From a virus: 56,455 nucleotides of DNA. The notes under the pieces are model-generated. The model did no database searches and was not told where the DNA came from. It worked only from the letters and a program-made list of their open reading frames with translations. This document shows positions 42,601 to 51,103 of the stretch, one piece after another. The DNA lies in the IMG/VR virus record IMGVR_UViG_3300030117_005233, positions 1 to 56,455 of that record; one strand, written 5' to 3'. Position numbers and translations under genes: made by a program. Numbering within the stretch: the first letter of the stretch is position 1; the number at the start of each line of letters is the position of its first letter.

Positions 42601-45600
42601 ATTTTCTGGAGAAGTATTAACACCAAAACCTCTAAGTGTTATTGACGATAAACCGACTCGTGGTGAATAATTTAATCCATAAATATCTTCATTTGTGGCC
42701 GAAACAGTTGCAAATCTAGGAGGATCCTCTGCACTTCTTGCATCAATATTAAATACAACGTTTGTCCCGGCCTGAACACCTGTGGTATTTAAATTAACTT
42801 TAAATGTATTTACACCATCACTAGGATTTTCATAAACCTTAACAACATTTATTGGCTTTTTTTGTTCATATACTTTAATACCATCTTCAGGAACACCTGG
42901 ACCATCACATATATTTCTAAACCTAGTTATTCGATCTACTGCGGCTACTACATATTTAGGATCATCGTAAATAGTTTGCTCACCAGTTTCGCCTATAATA
43001 GTTGGAAGTATTTGGAAAGATTCTTGAGGAGCTTCTTTTACATATCTTTCCATTAATTCTATAACTTGTAAAGAAGGTGTCGCAACAGTAAATACTCTAG
43101 TATCATCAGCCTGCGGAAATCCTTCAAAGCCTCTATAATAATCTCCATTTAATGTTTGTAAACCAACTGAGTATATTTCTTGATTATTTTTTAAAGAAAC
43201 TTGTAGAGCATAATCTCTTTCAAAACCATAATGTGTTGTTTGGGTTCTATTTCCTAATTGTAAAGTGCCTCCAAAACGCGGTGTATAAAATGTATTAAAT
43301 GTTCTATAGTTATATGTAGGTTCAAAAGTTGAATTTCTAATATCAACATCTGAGTTATATCCTTTTATTTCGTCTTGATAGTATTCATTATATGGCCATT
43401 CATTATCTCTAATAGTCCATCTACCAACATCATGAATAATATAACTGTATATTAAATCAACATCGCCGACATATCCTAAGTTATTTAGTTTAATAACATC
43501 TTCTTGGTTAAGATTATATTTTAATCCCTCTTCTTCAAGAACAGCTATGCCGTCTTTTGACATTTCCCATACTACTCTATCAGGTGATACAAATTGACTA
43601 GTTATAGTATTATTACTATCTTGATAAATTCTAACTTTAGATCTAAACATTAAAGGATCGTGATAGTTACATAATGTATTTCGATAGTTATTAAAAGATC
43701 TATAGATACTTTCTGATCTATTTAAATTTGTATTTCTTACGTTCTGTTTTGTAATAAGATCTTCTCTGCCGGAAACGCCCTTAATTTTATATTCTTGAGG
43801 TTCAAGATTTTTTGTGTATACATTAATTACCCATCTAGGATAACGATCTTCTTGAAGAGATTCACTTTCTAACTCAATTTGCCATATTTCGGACATCGCG
43901 GTCTGATATAAATCTGTTTCACTAATATATTGTAAATATTCTGCATCTGTGGCTGATGGTCCTATAAATGACACTAGCTCGTCTTTAGTAGGTATCCCCC
44001 TGAATACAGTTTCGCTTATACGTTGATAAACTCTAGATCCAGATTGAAATTGAACCCCTTTATAATTTATTGATAATAGCGGAAGTTGAAGATTTTCTGG
44101 ATCTCCATCCTCTGAGTATAAACTTCTAATATCATTAGGGGCTCCAGCAGTTGCCTGTATAGGTAAAACTATTTTTCCCTCATATTTTTTAAGATGTAAA
44201 CCTGAAGGAGGAAGTTTATTTCCACAAATTAAATTTAATATATTTTGTGCGTGAGACTGATTATGTCCATGTCCACTAACTGTTCCGTCTGCAAGATTAC
44301 GAAATTGTAAATCTGGATGTACTACAAAACCACCATTATAATAACTAGGAACTCCTTTTGGAACATTTAATAAACCCCAAATAAAATAATCTTTACCGCC
44401 CGCGGGCGCAAAAGCTGAGTCAGATTCCGGGCCCGAATATGATGATATAAAATTATCATAATCATTAGCTATATCTATTATTAACTCAGGATACCATTGA
44501 TTTCTAGATAAATTTTCTATTGGTCCTATATCAACTTTAAAAGGAAAATCTTCAGTATTACCTTCGGCTTTTACAGGATATTTTAAATGCCAGAGTGGAT
44601 CTCTGTATCCATTTTCAACAAAGTCTAATAACCAATTCCAAAATAATCCATCTTGCTGGAATTTATTATTGAAAATTGAACCACTAACTCTTGGCATTAA
44701 ATCTTTATGGACATTATCTGCTAATGCAAAAGTTCCAAAGTTAGATAATTTTATTTGACTAAGTACTTCTTCTTGTGCAATGAGTGGTTTTACTATTTCA
44801 GTATTATTAGTTGTATTAATATATCTATTATTATTTGATTTAATATACCTTCCATTTACGTTTTTAGTAAGTTGATTACTACCTACAGACAATCTACCAG
44901 AAGATAACGTATGATAATTTACGTTTATTTCTTGTGGTGGTGTTGATTCTATTAATCTAGGAAAATGGTTAATCGTGGTTGACTTACCAATTTGTTCAAA
45001 TCCACTCAGATATAGCTGACGTATATCTGTCTCACTTTGGTGATCTCTAATTATAGTATTATCAAATCCTGCGTTACTAGGTAAACCAGCAGATTTACTT
45101 TGCCAATTGATAAGTGCAGGATTTTGTAGATACGCGGATGTATAAGCATCCCCTCTACCATATAAACCTGGAGAACCTTGGCGGCCATTTTGACCGTATG
45201 GTAAATGTGCTCCACCAAATATAGTACTACCTGAAGCTCCTCTGTTATCTCTCCATAACCATTCCCATTCTTGTAATCCCCCGCCTTGAGTATCCTTAGC
45301 AAGTACAACTTGATAACCACTATTAGGACTATTATTATATGCATTTGGACTACTATTATCTTTATTATCGTATCTGTAATAAGTTCCATTTCTTTTTGGA
45401 GATGAATGTCCTGTTACAGTAAATGCTGCTATGTCTTGACCTGGCGATGAACTAAGTACAAATGTTTCAGGCTGGCTATCATCTTTAATAGTAAAAATAG
45501 TAAATGCTTTTTGATCTCCTGTAATTTGTACGCGTACTTGTTCATTTCCTTCACGTTTTTTATCGGGATTTATAGTTAAAACAATACTATCTTGTAATCT

Positions 45601-48600
45601 TCCATCCATTACAAATTTTCCCTTTAAGGAACTTAATCCAATAAAATCATCTATGTCTATATTATCTGTTAATCTATCACCTACTATTTCGTATTCAAAT
45701 TCTTGTCCGCGCTCTACTGCATAAGTTGTACAAGTTATAGTAATAGTATTATCTGGTGGGGTTTCACTTACAAAAGCTCTATCTTTACTTAATGCTAATC
45801 TAAAAGTAGATTCTCTAAGTATACCTCTCCAATCACCTACTGTTTTTCCATCTTGAATTAATTTAAATTCTTTTACAGTAGCTGGTATAGAACCACCTAA
45901 ATGGTTTCCAGGTGCTGGATTTAATCCTCCACCTAATAAAATGCGATTTCTAGGTATGACTAAACTTTTATGATCAAATTTTACTATTGCATTATCATTT
46001 CTTTTATAGTTATATTGTTTTACATGATTTTCATTATTAATTAAAGTTTCTCTTCTAGCTCTATAACTATCTAAATCACCAGATGTACCTAGATAAAAAT
46101 AACCTGACATAGAATCAACAACTGCTTTTGTAGTTTTATCTCGTGCTTCTACAATTGAATAAAAGTAATATTCATTAAATGCTTGGTGTTGGGCGATATT
46201 AGAAAAAGTATCCAGACTAAATTGATGTCCTATTGGTATAATACCTGTTTTTATATTTAAATCATACTTATATGCAACATCAACATTTCCATATTCATCT
46301 TCAGTAAAGATATGAGTACCATTATTCCAATCATTAACTAAGTTAAGTGTAATTGATGCTGTTTTTCCTACATCGCCTGTTGTTTGATAATTATAACTAC
46401 TTTCGACAAATGGAAATCCCATACCATCTGTTTTATAATTATTTTTTCCACCACCAGGAGAACCGTTCATTATAGGAGAGTTACCACCATGCGCACGACC
46501 TAAAAAGTCTTTTCCTGCGGCTGTTCTTCGTGTACCAATATTATACATTCCATTTTTAATATTTACTTGGAATGTTCCGTGACTCTCAAAGTCAAATTTA
46601 CCAGTACTAAAATTCCAAGTAGATTCTCGGTGCATAATGTTATTTCTTACTTTACCAAAATGCATATTAAAGTGTGGAGGATTACCAAATGGATACACAT
46701 TAACCGGTGCTCTATTTTCCCTGTCAGGCGCTGCACTTGCATCTAAGTCAGCTGTTATATCTCCTGCTTCTAAACAACCCATCCATCCTTCTTGGTGTCT
46801 ATTACCGATATTTCGATCTATAGTATTTCTTACTTCAGCAATATAAAACTTAAATCCATTCATTGTTCCGCCGGTAATTCTTACTTGCTGCCCGACCCAA
46901 AATGCACAGTTGTTTCCATTTGCAGCTGTCGGAGTAAATGAAATAGCTGTTACTTTTTTACTAGATGAGTCAACAGTAATACTAAATGTTCCTGCATACA
47001 TATTATTAGTTTCGTCCGATGCGCTGCTACTATACCATGAATGACCTTGTACTCCGGTTGATGTTGGTAAAGTATCTACATCAAACGTAGATATATTATT
47101 TGTAGTAGAGTGACTAGCATTTAATTCTCCTATTGCATCCCATGAAAATGTTTTTGGAACACCTAATTCTATAGTTGCAGGAGGTGCTCCATATACTGGT
47201 CTTGGGAAGTTGTTAGGTAAAGTACCTGGTGAGTTTGCTGCTCCTAATGGACTATTAGATGGAAAACTTCTATATCCTCTACATTTATAAACATTTGTAT
47301 AGTTTGCATTATGACGACTATCATTATTATGATATGGATTATGTTCTGCATTTTTAGGTGATTGTGTAGAAGTACCCTTTAAACTATAATCTCGCATATA
47401 GAAAAATGGAGAATCGTATACGATACGAATATCTTCTGTTGCAGTTGCAGGATACGAACCGTATGGAGATTGTGTGTTACTACTTGCACCTCCAGATTTT
47501 GGTTGTTGTATTTGTTTTAATGTTCTATCATGTTGTGCTCCTGATTTATCAGTCGTTAAGTCATATTTTTTATACCAGGCTGGAGCGATTGTTCCATCTG
47601 TTCCTGCACGTGTTTCTTCATTTTTATATCTAAAATAGTATCCGTTATATCTTGAAGAAAACGGTAAACATTTTGTTGGATCATTACGATGACCTCTATC
47701 AAAGTTTCTAAATGGACTATCAAATGCCGCTCCAACGTCTGAAGGAGATCCGTTTACTAAATTTTGTTTTCTATCACCAGCACCTTTAACTTCTATAACA
47801 GAAGGAACAAGATGTGTAACAACAGTATCTAAATTAGGTGAGTTAAGTGGTACTCCGTTCGGGCAATTGTGCCTTTTATTATACTGATTAAAATTACCAA
47901 AGTATGGAGAACCAAATTTAGGATCATCAGGATTGTTATTTCCCCATTCACGAGTTGGATTTCTTCTACTTACAAATTGTGCACCACCACTTTTTTGTGT
48001 ACTTCCAGGATCTAATGTAAACTCAAATTCTGTTGCTGTAAATGTGTCACCAGCATTTGGATTATTTACAATTAGTTCACCACTAAATCGTGGATTGGTA
48101 TCTTTTTTAAATGGATTTGTAGATAAAAAAGTAGATGCAGAAGTTATATCGACAGGTGCGTATCCATATTTAAAGGCAGGTGCACCATCAGCATAACTTT
48201 GTAAAAGGGATTGTATAAAATCCCCGCCATATGAACTAGCATAATGACTAGTACCGACTAACGGATGTGTAGAATAATCATAAGTTGCAATGTTTCCTGT
48301 GCCCCCGGTATTTACAAATTCGTCACTAAGACCTAAATTTTCATAACGATCATATTGTTCGAGACCTTCCGGGCCGTTAGTACCTATTATGAAAAGTTCT
48401 TTTGGGTATCTGCAATACATATTTTGTGTAAATAATGCAGTTCTAGGAGAATCAGCTACTGGAAAATAAGTTTCGGCAATATCTGATAGCGGAGTAGAAT
48501 CAAATGGTGAGTCAAATAAATCTGGACTATTTGAAATAGCAGTAAATACAGTATTATCTGTAAATCCGCTAAAAGGAACTGGCACATCAATATAATCATA

Positions 48601-49863
48601 TCCTACAGGATCAGCTATTATGTCAGATGTAACATAAGACGGAACTCGTTTTGCTCGATCAAAATTTGTTGCTTCATTTTTAATACTTTGTCTTAAAATC
48701 AAATCACTATTATTTCCAGACACGTCTTCCATAACAGCTAATGCGCGTATAGGTTTTTCTATTTCTGATTGAACTAAAGGAGGAATATAAGTAATAACGT
48801 CGCCTTGTATATCATTACGCTCAACAAAAAATCCTTTAGGAATTGATTTATAACCGCTAGCCGGTGCACCATTTGGACCGATAGTATAAGTTTCTCCTGA
48901 AAATGATGTTGTTCCAAGAGGTGGTTTTGTTGCTGTATAAAATATTTCACCCGCAAAAATAGGATTATTAGGATTATATGTTGTATTTGTATCAGTAGCA
49001 GTTTGTTCAGTAATTTGTATAGAACCAGGTTTATCAGCAATAAATGCTCTGTTTCTTCCGTTATAAACAACCCAAGTTGCTTCATCTGGAAATACATTAG
49101 CTACTGAAGAAAATCCTGCGTCTGATTCTTCGGGCGTTTCTTGTCTAAATAATATAATCCAATCAGATAATTCGTCTGCTATTTGAGTTTTAAGTTCATT
49201 AAGTTGTTCGCGTTCGGTTGCAGCTATTTGTTCGAAATAACTAGCTTCATCAGCACCGATATAACCACCAGCAGCCGAGACCCTACTTGCGTAGTTATTA
49301 AATGCTTGGTATTCCGCACTGTTATAAATACTCGGAAAAGAAAGATTTCCAGCTATATCCCAATTATTATTATATTCATTCTCAGAAATAGATTTAGCAT
49401 AAGCAAGATAATCTTTATAGTTTTGATCTGCTATTGCGGCATATTTTACTCCTGGGTTATATGCTCTAACGTCTCTGTTTCCAAACCCATAAAAATAAGC
49501 CTCGCCGCGGTAGTGACTATAGTAAGGGTACGAACTACTATTTACATTCCTTGCTAATTGTTTATATACTGAGTTAGTAGGCTTCCATTGAAGTTGCCAA
49601 ACTGGATTATTTGAATATACTAATTTAGTTCCGTCGTGATATATAGACGGTGCATAAATTAATCGATATTTTTCACCTAGTGTTGTATTAGTTTGTTTTT
49701 CATATAGATAACTATATTTTTTCTGATATACACCGGTCGCATCAACATATGATTCATCATTTGGTCTCCAATTAATGTATCCATCGTTATCAGCTGCCCA
49801 TCGGGTATGGCTTTGACTTGACGGAAAAACATCTATTTGGTATCCTGTAATTATTTCAGCCAT
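36649..49863 (-). CDS. giant structural protein (4404 aa), probable tail-fibre/baseplate-associated
   Basis: A 13.2-kb frame without interruption. It is rich in Asn, Tyr, Ser and Pro and poor in long helices. Parts recognised by eye: an N-terminal domain with a helical stretch near 190-240; Calx-beta-like segments near residue 1440 (KKREGNEQVRVQI) and 3230 (NNIVEGNEIFTFSLDSS); a fibronectin-III-like unit near 4008-4100 (PDAPALYTA, YYAGFNLKRYSG). No signal peptide. SP dipeptides number about 45, nearly all after residue 430. A late promoter sits before the ATG at 49863; GTG 49869 is less likely. With PAAR downstream it should be a virion protein; host-binding is a guess. Confidence 0.75.
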   Translation of the reverse strand: MAEIITGYQIDVFPSSQSHTRWAADNDGYINWRPNDESYVDATGVYQKKYSYLYEKQTNTTLGEKYRLIYAPSIYHDGTKLVYSNNPVWQLQWKPTNSVYKQLARNVNSSSYPYYSHYRGEAYFYGFGNRDVRAYNPGVKYAAIADQNYKDYLAYAKSISENEYNNNWDIAGNLSFPSIYNSAEYQAFNNYASRVSAAGGYIGADEASYFEQIAATEREQLNELKTQIADELSDWIILFRQETPEESDAGFSSVANVFPDEATWVVYNGRNRAFIADKPGSIQITEQTATDTNTTYNPNNPIFAGEIFYTATKPPLGTTSFSGETYTIGPNGAPASGYKSIPKGFFVERNDIQGDVITYIPPLVQSEIEKPIRALAVMEDVSGNNSDLILRQSIKNEATNFDRAKRVPSYVTSDIIADPVGYDYIDVPVPFSGFTDNTVFTAISNSPDLFDSPFDSTPLSDIAETYFPVADSPRTALFTQNMYCRYPKELFIIGTNGPEGLEQYDRYENLGLSDEFVNTGGTGNIATYDYSTHPLVGTSHYASSYGGDFIQSLLQSYADGAPAFKYGYAPVDITSASTFLSTNPFKKDTNPRFSGELIVNNPNAGDTFTATEFEFTLDPGSTQKSGGAQFVSRRNPTREWGNNNPDDPKFGSPYFGNFNQYNKRHNCPNGVPLNSPNLDTVVTHLVPSVIEVKGAGDRKQNLVNGSPSDVGAAFDSPFRNFDRGHRNDPTKCLPFSSRYNGYYFRYKNEETRAGTDGTIAPAWYKKYDLTTDKSGAQHDRTLKQIQQPKSGGASSNTQSPYGSYPATATEDIRIVYDSPFFYMRDYSLKGTSTQSPKNAEHNPYHNNDSRHNANYTNVYKCRGYRSFPSNSPLGAANSPGTLPNNFPRPVYGAPPATIELGVPKTFSWDAIGELNASHSTTNNISTFDVDTLPTSTGVQGHSWYSSSASDETNNMYAGTFSITVDSSSKKVTAISFTPTAANGNNCAFWVGQQVRITGGTMNGFKFYIAEVRNTIDRNIGNRHQEGWMGCLEAGDITADLDASAAPDRENRAPVNVYPFGNPPHFNMHFGKVRNNIMHRESTWNFSTGKFDFESHGTFQVNIKNGMYNIGTRRTAAGKDFLGRAHGGNSPIMNGSPGGGKNNYKTDGMGFPFVESSYNYQTTGDVGKTASITLNLVNDWNNGTHIFTEDEYGNVDVAYKYDLNIKTGIIPIGHQFSLDTFSNIAQHQAFNEYYFYSIVEARDKTTKAVVDSMSGYFYLGTSGDLDSYRARRETLINNENHVKQYNYKRNDNAIVKFDHKSLVIPRNRILLGGGLNPAPGNHLGGSIPATVKEFKLIQDGKTVGDWRGILRESTFRLALSKDRAFVSETPPDNTITITCTTYAVERGQEFEYEIVGDRLTDNIDIDDFIGLSSLKGKFVMDGRLQDSIVLTINPDKKREGNEQVRVQITGDQKAFTIFTIKDDSQPETFVLSSSPGQDIAAFTVTGHSSPKRNGTYYRYDNKDNSSPNAYNNSPNSGYQVVLAKDTQGGGLQEWEWLWRDNRGASGSTIFGGAHLPYGQNGRQGSPGLYGRGDAYTSAYLQNPALINWQSKSAGLPSNAGFDNTIIRDHQSETDIRQLYLSGFEQIGKSTTINHFPRLIESTPPQEINVNYHTLSSGRLSVGSNQLTKNVNGRYIKSNNNRYINTTNNTEIVKPLIAQEEVLSQIKLSNFGTFALADNVHKDLMPRVSGSIFNNKFQQDGLFWNWLLDFVENGYRDPLWHLKYPVKAEGNTEDFPFKVDIGPIENLSRNQWYPELIIDIANDYDNFISSYSGPESDSAFAPAGGKDYFIWGLLNVPKGVPSYYNGGFVVHPDLQFRNLADGTVSGHGHNQSHAQNILNLICGNKLPPSGLHLKKYEGKIVLPIQATAGAPNDIRSLYSEDGDPENLQLPLLSINYKGVQFQSGSRVYQRISETVFRGIPTKDELVSFIGPSATDAEYLQYISETDLYQTAMSEIWQIELESESLQEDRYPRWVINVYTKNLEPQEYKIKGVSGREDLITKQNVRNTNLNRSESIYRSFNNYRNTLCNYHDPLMFRSKVRIYQDSNNTITSQFVSPDRVVWEMSKDGIAVLEEEGLKYNLNQEDVIKLNNLGYVGDVDLIYSYIIHDVGRWTIRDNEWPYNEYYQDEIKGYNSDVDIRNSTFEPTYNYRTFNTFYTPRFGGTLQLGNRTQTTHYGFERDYALQVSLKNNQEIYSVGLQTLNGDYYRGFEGFPQADDTRVFTVATPSLQVIELMERYVKEAPQESFQILPTIIGETGEQTIYDDPKYVVAAVDRITRFRNICDGPGVPEDGIKVYEQKKPINVVKVYENPSDGVNTFKVNLNTTGVQAGTNVVFNIDARSAEDPPRFATVSATNEDIYGLNYSPRVGLSSITLRGFGVNTSPENTIRNANGEYILVSDSPIKYAKLDFNTTVTEDGSNGTINFAKWLLRQNSPREGHPSFGGPFASPNNASFDRGSSPNKFTIYRNTYGYSGLTLKKLKEDPGRNVSGAVAFQGDAFRSVPPYIDISLGETTGSFLSESSQNYYQYYNTQSPSLLDKLSVGQYVKFLNKDGSAPTGTLAPFATSSYKIIARPRKNVIRIGGFNSPSDTRKTSNPYSGRQISRWENLPITETHKQASEKQLDYREGTATSGMATSAGLRGKRRARLHFGELGEIPDNIKNLKVGSQVKFYYKAGDTKLDIDVREYFPNNAKYDRATADYLAGRGFQLREGSIVPRKDFRYKWFVRTTSQGGFNEPNLADERLTPTANLTALYKGPVFRKGDPYRPTPLAVGTGGGGGRNWWVPSDVEPRKTVKTWEFMQLDQFTNIYTVLDIAIDANGQNYIELEVPLESDIATTYGVQMEDTAGNIIKKIPRLGEEYFYVQEERFAPGRHDIYPHIGMYLYEYSEVIPQVETLDVAIAVGRFAYFGGEVLGPNHSTSNETDSLHEIYGSFLPNAQTDDEGKERYKSWPRTEQRYGTQFGYIMPFEELSEVFNEEVHARTTLFENYNIDPRGFGNRSFNPSYQRNFSVFHMLPGWYTYDPKAVVTLPPSFQDPTTWDRLTPPTGFFIPEEGQELGLTLDNGTMEKDGNVVGFFPDFMDLYHVDENPNDNWTNGTLELFNQSDFEEENITSTGNNTPVDSPFFYYNKNSPALDFSNASFVNTTGANCPNPGIILQNDLIQKTPRRLQGSFKIDGSPGAGSDSFEFRVNKDNNIVEGNEIFTFSLDSSQGFECNEIDFQLINDGTFEIPDSPRYIENLSPSDAYTVFNNNLFWNDTHSSPGVTRTAIGVVPVSDPTGGTGLRDPSEHSYNENVILYANNDYTVGLPIVSLSGEYTVRSFPDIHYKYRQFDTVEQITEFISNAAPGFRSTDVLSLYNDTHDRVDSPAHHKNEHPAIRATQDPSLDPGNTTFQVVIADTDIINRQSPEIITIAAEGFINSNSPIEAWNLNNSTFYQWGPYPNPLQSNPLFYGVNSPVFYSQDNHFKISKSGDAGGKLIIQNAVHADFEIKKDNFQYAISDGGTWNGSYSYNNTHNGTELYKQGNKIFQIYVDEKYRRDEIDSMIDPKSIRMTTTGFTDPRLNTTWMLVDARGAGNKSKVAMRTKHPEEEEDGFTSFRTGYYYSAPTSSQYNPPEEKQIFEEFPNDILMNSIEARDEYIKAHDGNGSNDRCTNLHYGTVDKRFKHHHWIPVNWSSFPYNFRPVMYFSTSLAYTSLGSDGYPKLFDDGFSRSVLKKTGYFYTSGDYYHPEEHASDIAFEARANYRNEDSVVVLENTVPSIAFVMRNLFYDTRPVDHVAPTLARSQGVNTFLFQSRFRNYSIVFSKIKVSEFGYLDYFTGQEKLKPVSGDTVYTQTGMPSDVANWEVDYIIDEEDPLGSWPVETYVKSSSGLLFDQQNFSDYNQENYRFFQGYENPDRDIVAATLTTSWLTSNKIAPQVGTIEKAPIFSELWDTSWSQARRRAEAIFDHTDQQMEAPPYYIPTFYGVNYTTQVTGIPDAPALYTADSPNATILTAKWSDQSGTELKTEYDSEDSPTYYAGFNLKRYSGKELIKDYKGYGWPLPPTANTVFDITVDNTPSRIVPYQVAYQIERISELGIVTNEIELVQYNKPVFNTVAQGIGRELRAYVNIDEPSAAESGDDVDGIKSRTGINSKYDRINGTLFETPMDEFGEKYKLELLIDPDITSSPYAGTGLTLEDRIDRYTRNAYWNILKVDANGDEYVLHKQNSPAYTVEMNVAANNYPTLEEVREDPSGYSSDYYDYEELYERIGGDPYWRARRKINGSINTEPIGDSYLIFANFQAKHYDNGGATMAINELRRDMALIKNLISDSPWPLNETKSRFPGSYGMTPIGQSPHLWTNSPTFGRISYNTTATDTYQQAKTITSINLHNFSPVL

Positions 49864-49869
49864 AAACAC

Positions 49870-49877
49870 TATTTATA
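49870..49877 (-). promoter_or_regulatory. late promoter TATAAATA for the giant gene
   Basis: Exact box on the minus strand, six bases before the ATG at 49863; no Shine-Dalgarno between. The transcript would be leaderless or one base off. Confidence 0.7.
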
Positions 49878-49888
49878 TGTTTTTTTGA

Positions 49889-49917
49889 TGTACATTACTG
49901 GTGAATTATGGTATATT
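49889..49917 (+). promoter_or_regulatory. promoter TGTACA-17-TATATT for the endolysin gene
   Basis: TGTACA (49889-49894), 17 bp ending TATGG, TATATT (49912-49917), then six bases to the ATG at 49924. Leaderless mRNA expected. Confidence 0.75.
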
Positions 49918-49923
49918 ATAAAT

Positions 49924-50373
49924 ATGAAAAAATTAATAATAATTATCCTAGGTCTATTGATTGGATTTGTTTGTTTTGTCCAAGCAGATTATGAAAAAAT
50001 AATAGTAGCTACAACACTAATTTTAGAAGCTGGTGGAGAATATGACGAAGGTTCTCTTGAAGCAGTTTATGAAGTTATACACAATCGTTCAATAAAAAGA
50101 AATCAAACATACAAAGAAGTATGTTTACGATATAAACAATTTTCTTGTTGGAACAATATTCATACACCATTTCGCGTAAAAGAAATAGATAAGAATATTA
50201 AAAAAGCAAAGAGTCACCCTAGATGGTCAGAAGCTTATAAGATAGCTAGTAATACGTGTAATACTAATTATACTAAAGGCGCTGACCACTATCACGCAGA
50301 CTATGTCGATCCATATTGGAGAAAATCTTTAACAAAAACTGTTAAGATTGGCCTACATATCTTTTATAAATAA
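49924..50373 (+). CDS. secreted SleB-type cell wall hydrolase (endolysin)
   Basis: 149 residues. The N-terminus MKKLIIIILGLLIGFVCFVQA is a signal peptide or signal anchor. LILEAGGEYDEGSLEAVYEV with IHNRS holds the likely catalytic Glu and the NRx motif of the SleB/Hydrolase_2 family, and GADHYHADYVDPYW its C-terminal block. A signal sequence implies export through host Sec and a holin-assisted (SAR-like) lysis route. An upstream ATG in frame (49837) would start before the promoter. Confidence 0.8.
   Translation: MKKLIIIILGLLIGFVCFVQADYEKIIVATTLILEAGGEYDEGSLEAVYEVIHNRSIKRNQTYKEVCLRYKQFSCWNNIHTPFRVKEIDKNIKKAKSHPRWSEAYKIASNTCNTNYTKGADHYHADYVDPYWRKSLTKTVKIGLHIFYK
50365..50372 (+). promoter_or_regulatory. 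late promoter TATAAATA before the lysis-associated operon
   Basis: Exact box at the end of the endolysin gene. The leader to the ATG at 50406 is about 27 bases and contains AAGGAGA. Confidence 0.65.
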
Positions 50374-50405
50374 CAATAGTAATAACCTTAATTAAGGAGA
50401 AAATA

Positions 50406-50582
50406 ATGGTTACATTAATTGTAAGTTTTCTTTTAGGTGTAATTACAGGTGCATTAGTTGCTCGTAATAATATCAAAAAGCTAAACAAAATCGTGGCTGA
50501 AGCTGAAGAAGCCGCAGCAGCAATCGATTCCAAGATTGAAGGTCTTCCTGCTAAATACAAGAAGATTCTTGGAAAAGACTAA
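50406..50582 (+). CDS. small membrane protein with Ala/Glu-rich helix (58 aa)
   Basis: 58 residues. One membrane segment (TLIVSFLLGVITGALVA) and then a charged helix (AEAEEAAAAIDSKIEGL). Strong AAGGAGA site, late promoter upstream, terminator directly downstream. It looks like a holin-like or pinholin-like factor, but could also be structural. Confidence 0.6.
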   Translation: MVTLIVSFLLGVITGALVARNNIKKLNKIVAEAEEAAAAIDSKIEGLPAKYKKILGKD

Positions 50583-50589
50583 ATCGGCT

Positions 50590-50614
50590 GGGTGTCCGTT
50601 AACACCCCTTTTTT
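50590..50614 (+). terminator. intrinsic terminator
   Basis: GGGTGT (50590-50595) pairs with ACACCC (50602-50607) over a six-base loop, followed by C and six T. Confidence 0.85.
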
Positions 50615-50617
50615 AAT

Positions 50618-51103
50618 ATGGTAGGATTAGTTACAATGTTAGTATCGACTCTTGGTGCCACAGGTATGGGGTCAATTTTAAAAATAGCTGGTGGATTAGT
50701 ACAATCTTTTAATGATGCCAGAGAAAAAAAAGCTGAAAGAGAATTAGCTAGAGACCTTGCTATATCAGGTCAAGCAATTGATTTTCAGAAAGCTACATTT
50801 GGAGAAACAGATGCATCAACTGCAAAATTTACTAGGGCTACTCGCCGTTTCATCGCTCTTATGGGGATGTTCAACTTTTTCGTCATCTCCGTCCTCTGCA
50901 CAATCTGGCCAGACGTTGAGCTTATCACTTTTACCCCACCTGAACAAAAAGACACATACAAATTCTTGTTCGGTTTGTTCACAATCCCAATCGGAGAGCA
51001 AAGTCCAACGACCGCAATCACAACGGGTCACATCACTCTCGTCTCGATCACCACTTTGGGAGCTATCATCGGCTTTTACTTCACCCCAGGAGGAAAAAAA
51101 TAA
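50618..51103 (+). CDS. 3TM-type phage holin-like protein
   Basis: 161 residues. An N-terminal amphipathic region and charged helix (FNDAREKKAERELARDLA) lead to FTRATRRFIALMGMFNFFVI, then a second hydrophobic stretch (LFGLFTIPIG) and a third (HITLVSITTLGAIIGFYF). This resembles the holins of the three-transmembrane type. Base composition is slightly richer in GC than its neighbours between about 50830 and 51090. Role: membrane lesion for lysis, inferred from context. Confidence 0.6.
   Translation: MVGLVTMLVSTLGATGMGSILKIAGGLVQSFNDAREKKAERELARDLAISGQAIDFQKATFGETDASTAKFTRATRRFIALMGMFNFFVISVLCTIWPDVELITFTPPEQKDTYKFLFGLFTIPIGEQSPTTAITTGHITLVSITTLGAIIGFYFTPGGKK

Noticed and set aside
36649-49863. 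Several open frames of 60-125 codons on both strands within the giant gene
   Set aside because: They overlap the long frame, lack promoters and ribosome sites, and have compositions of shadow frames.
49917-49924. TATAAATA as a late promoter for the endolysin
   Set aside because: It overlaps the start codon, so its transcript would begin inside the gene; the TGTACA/TATATT promoter explains expression better.
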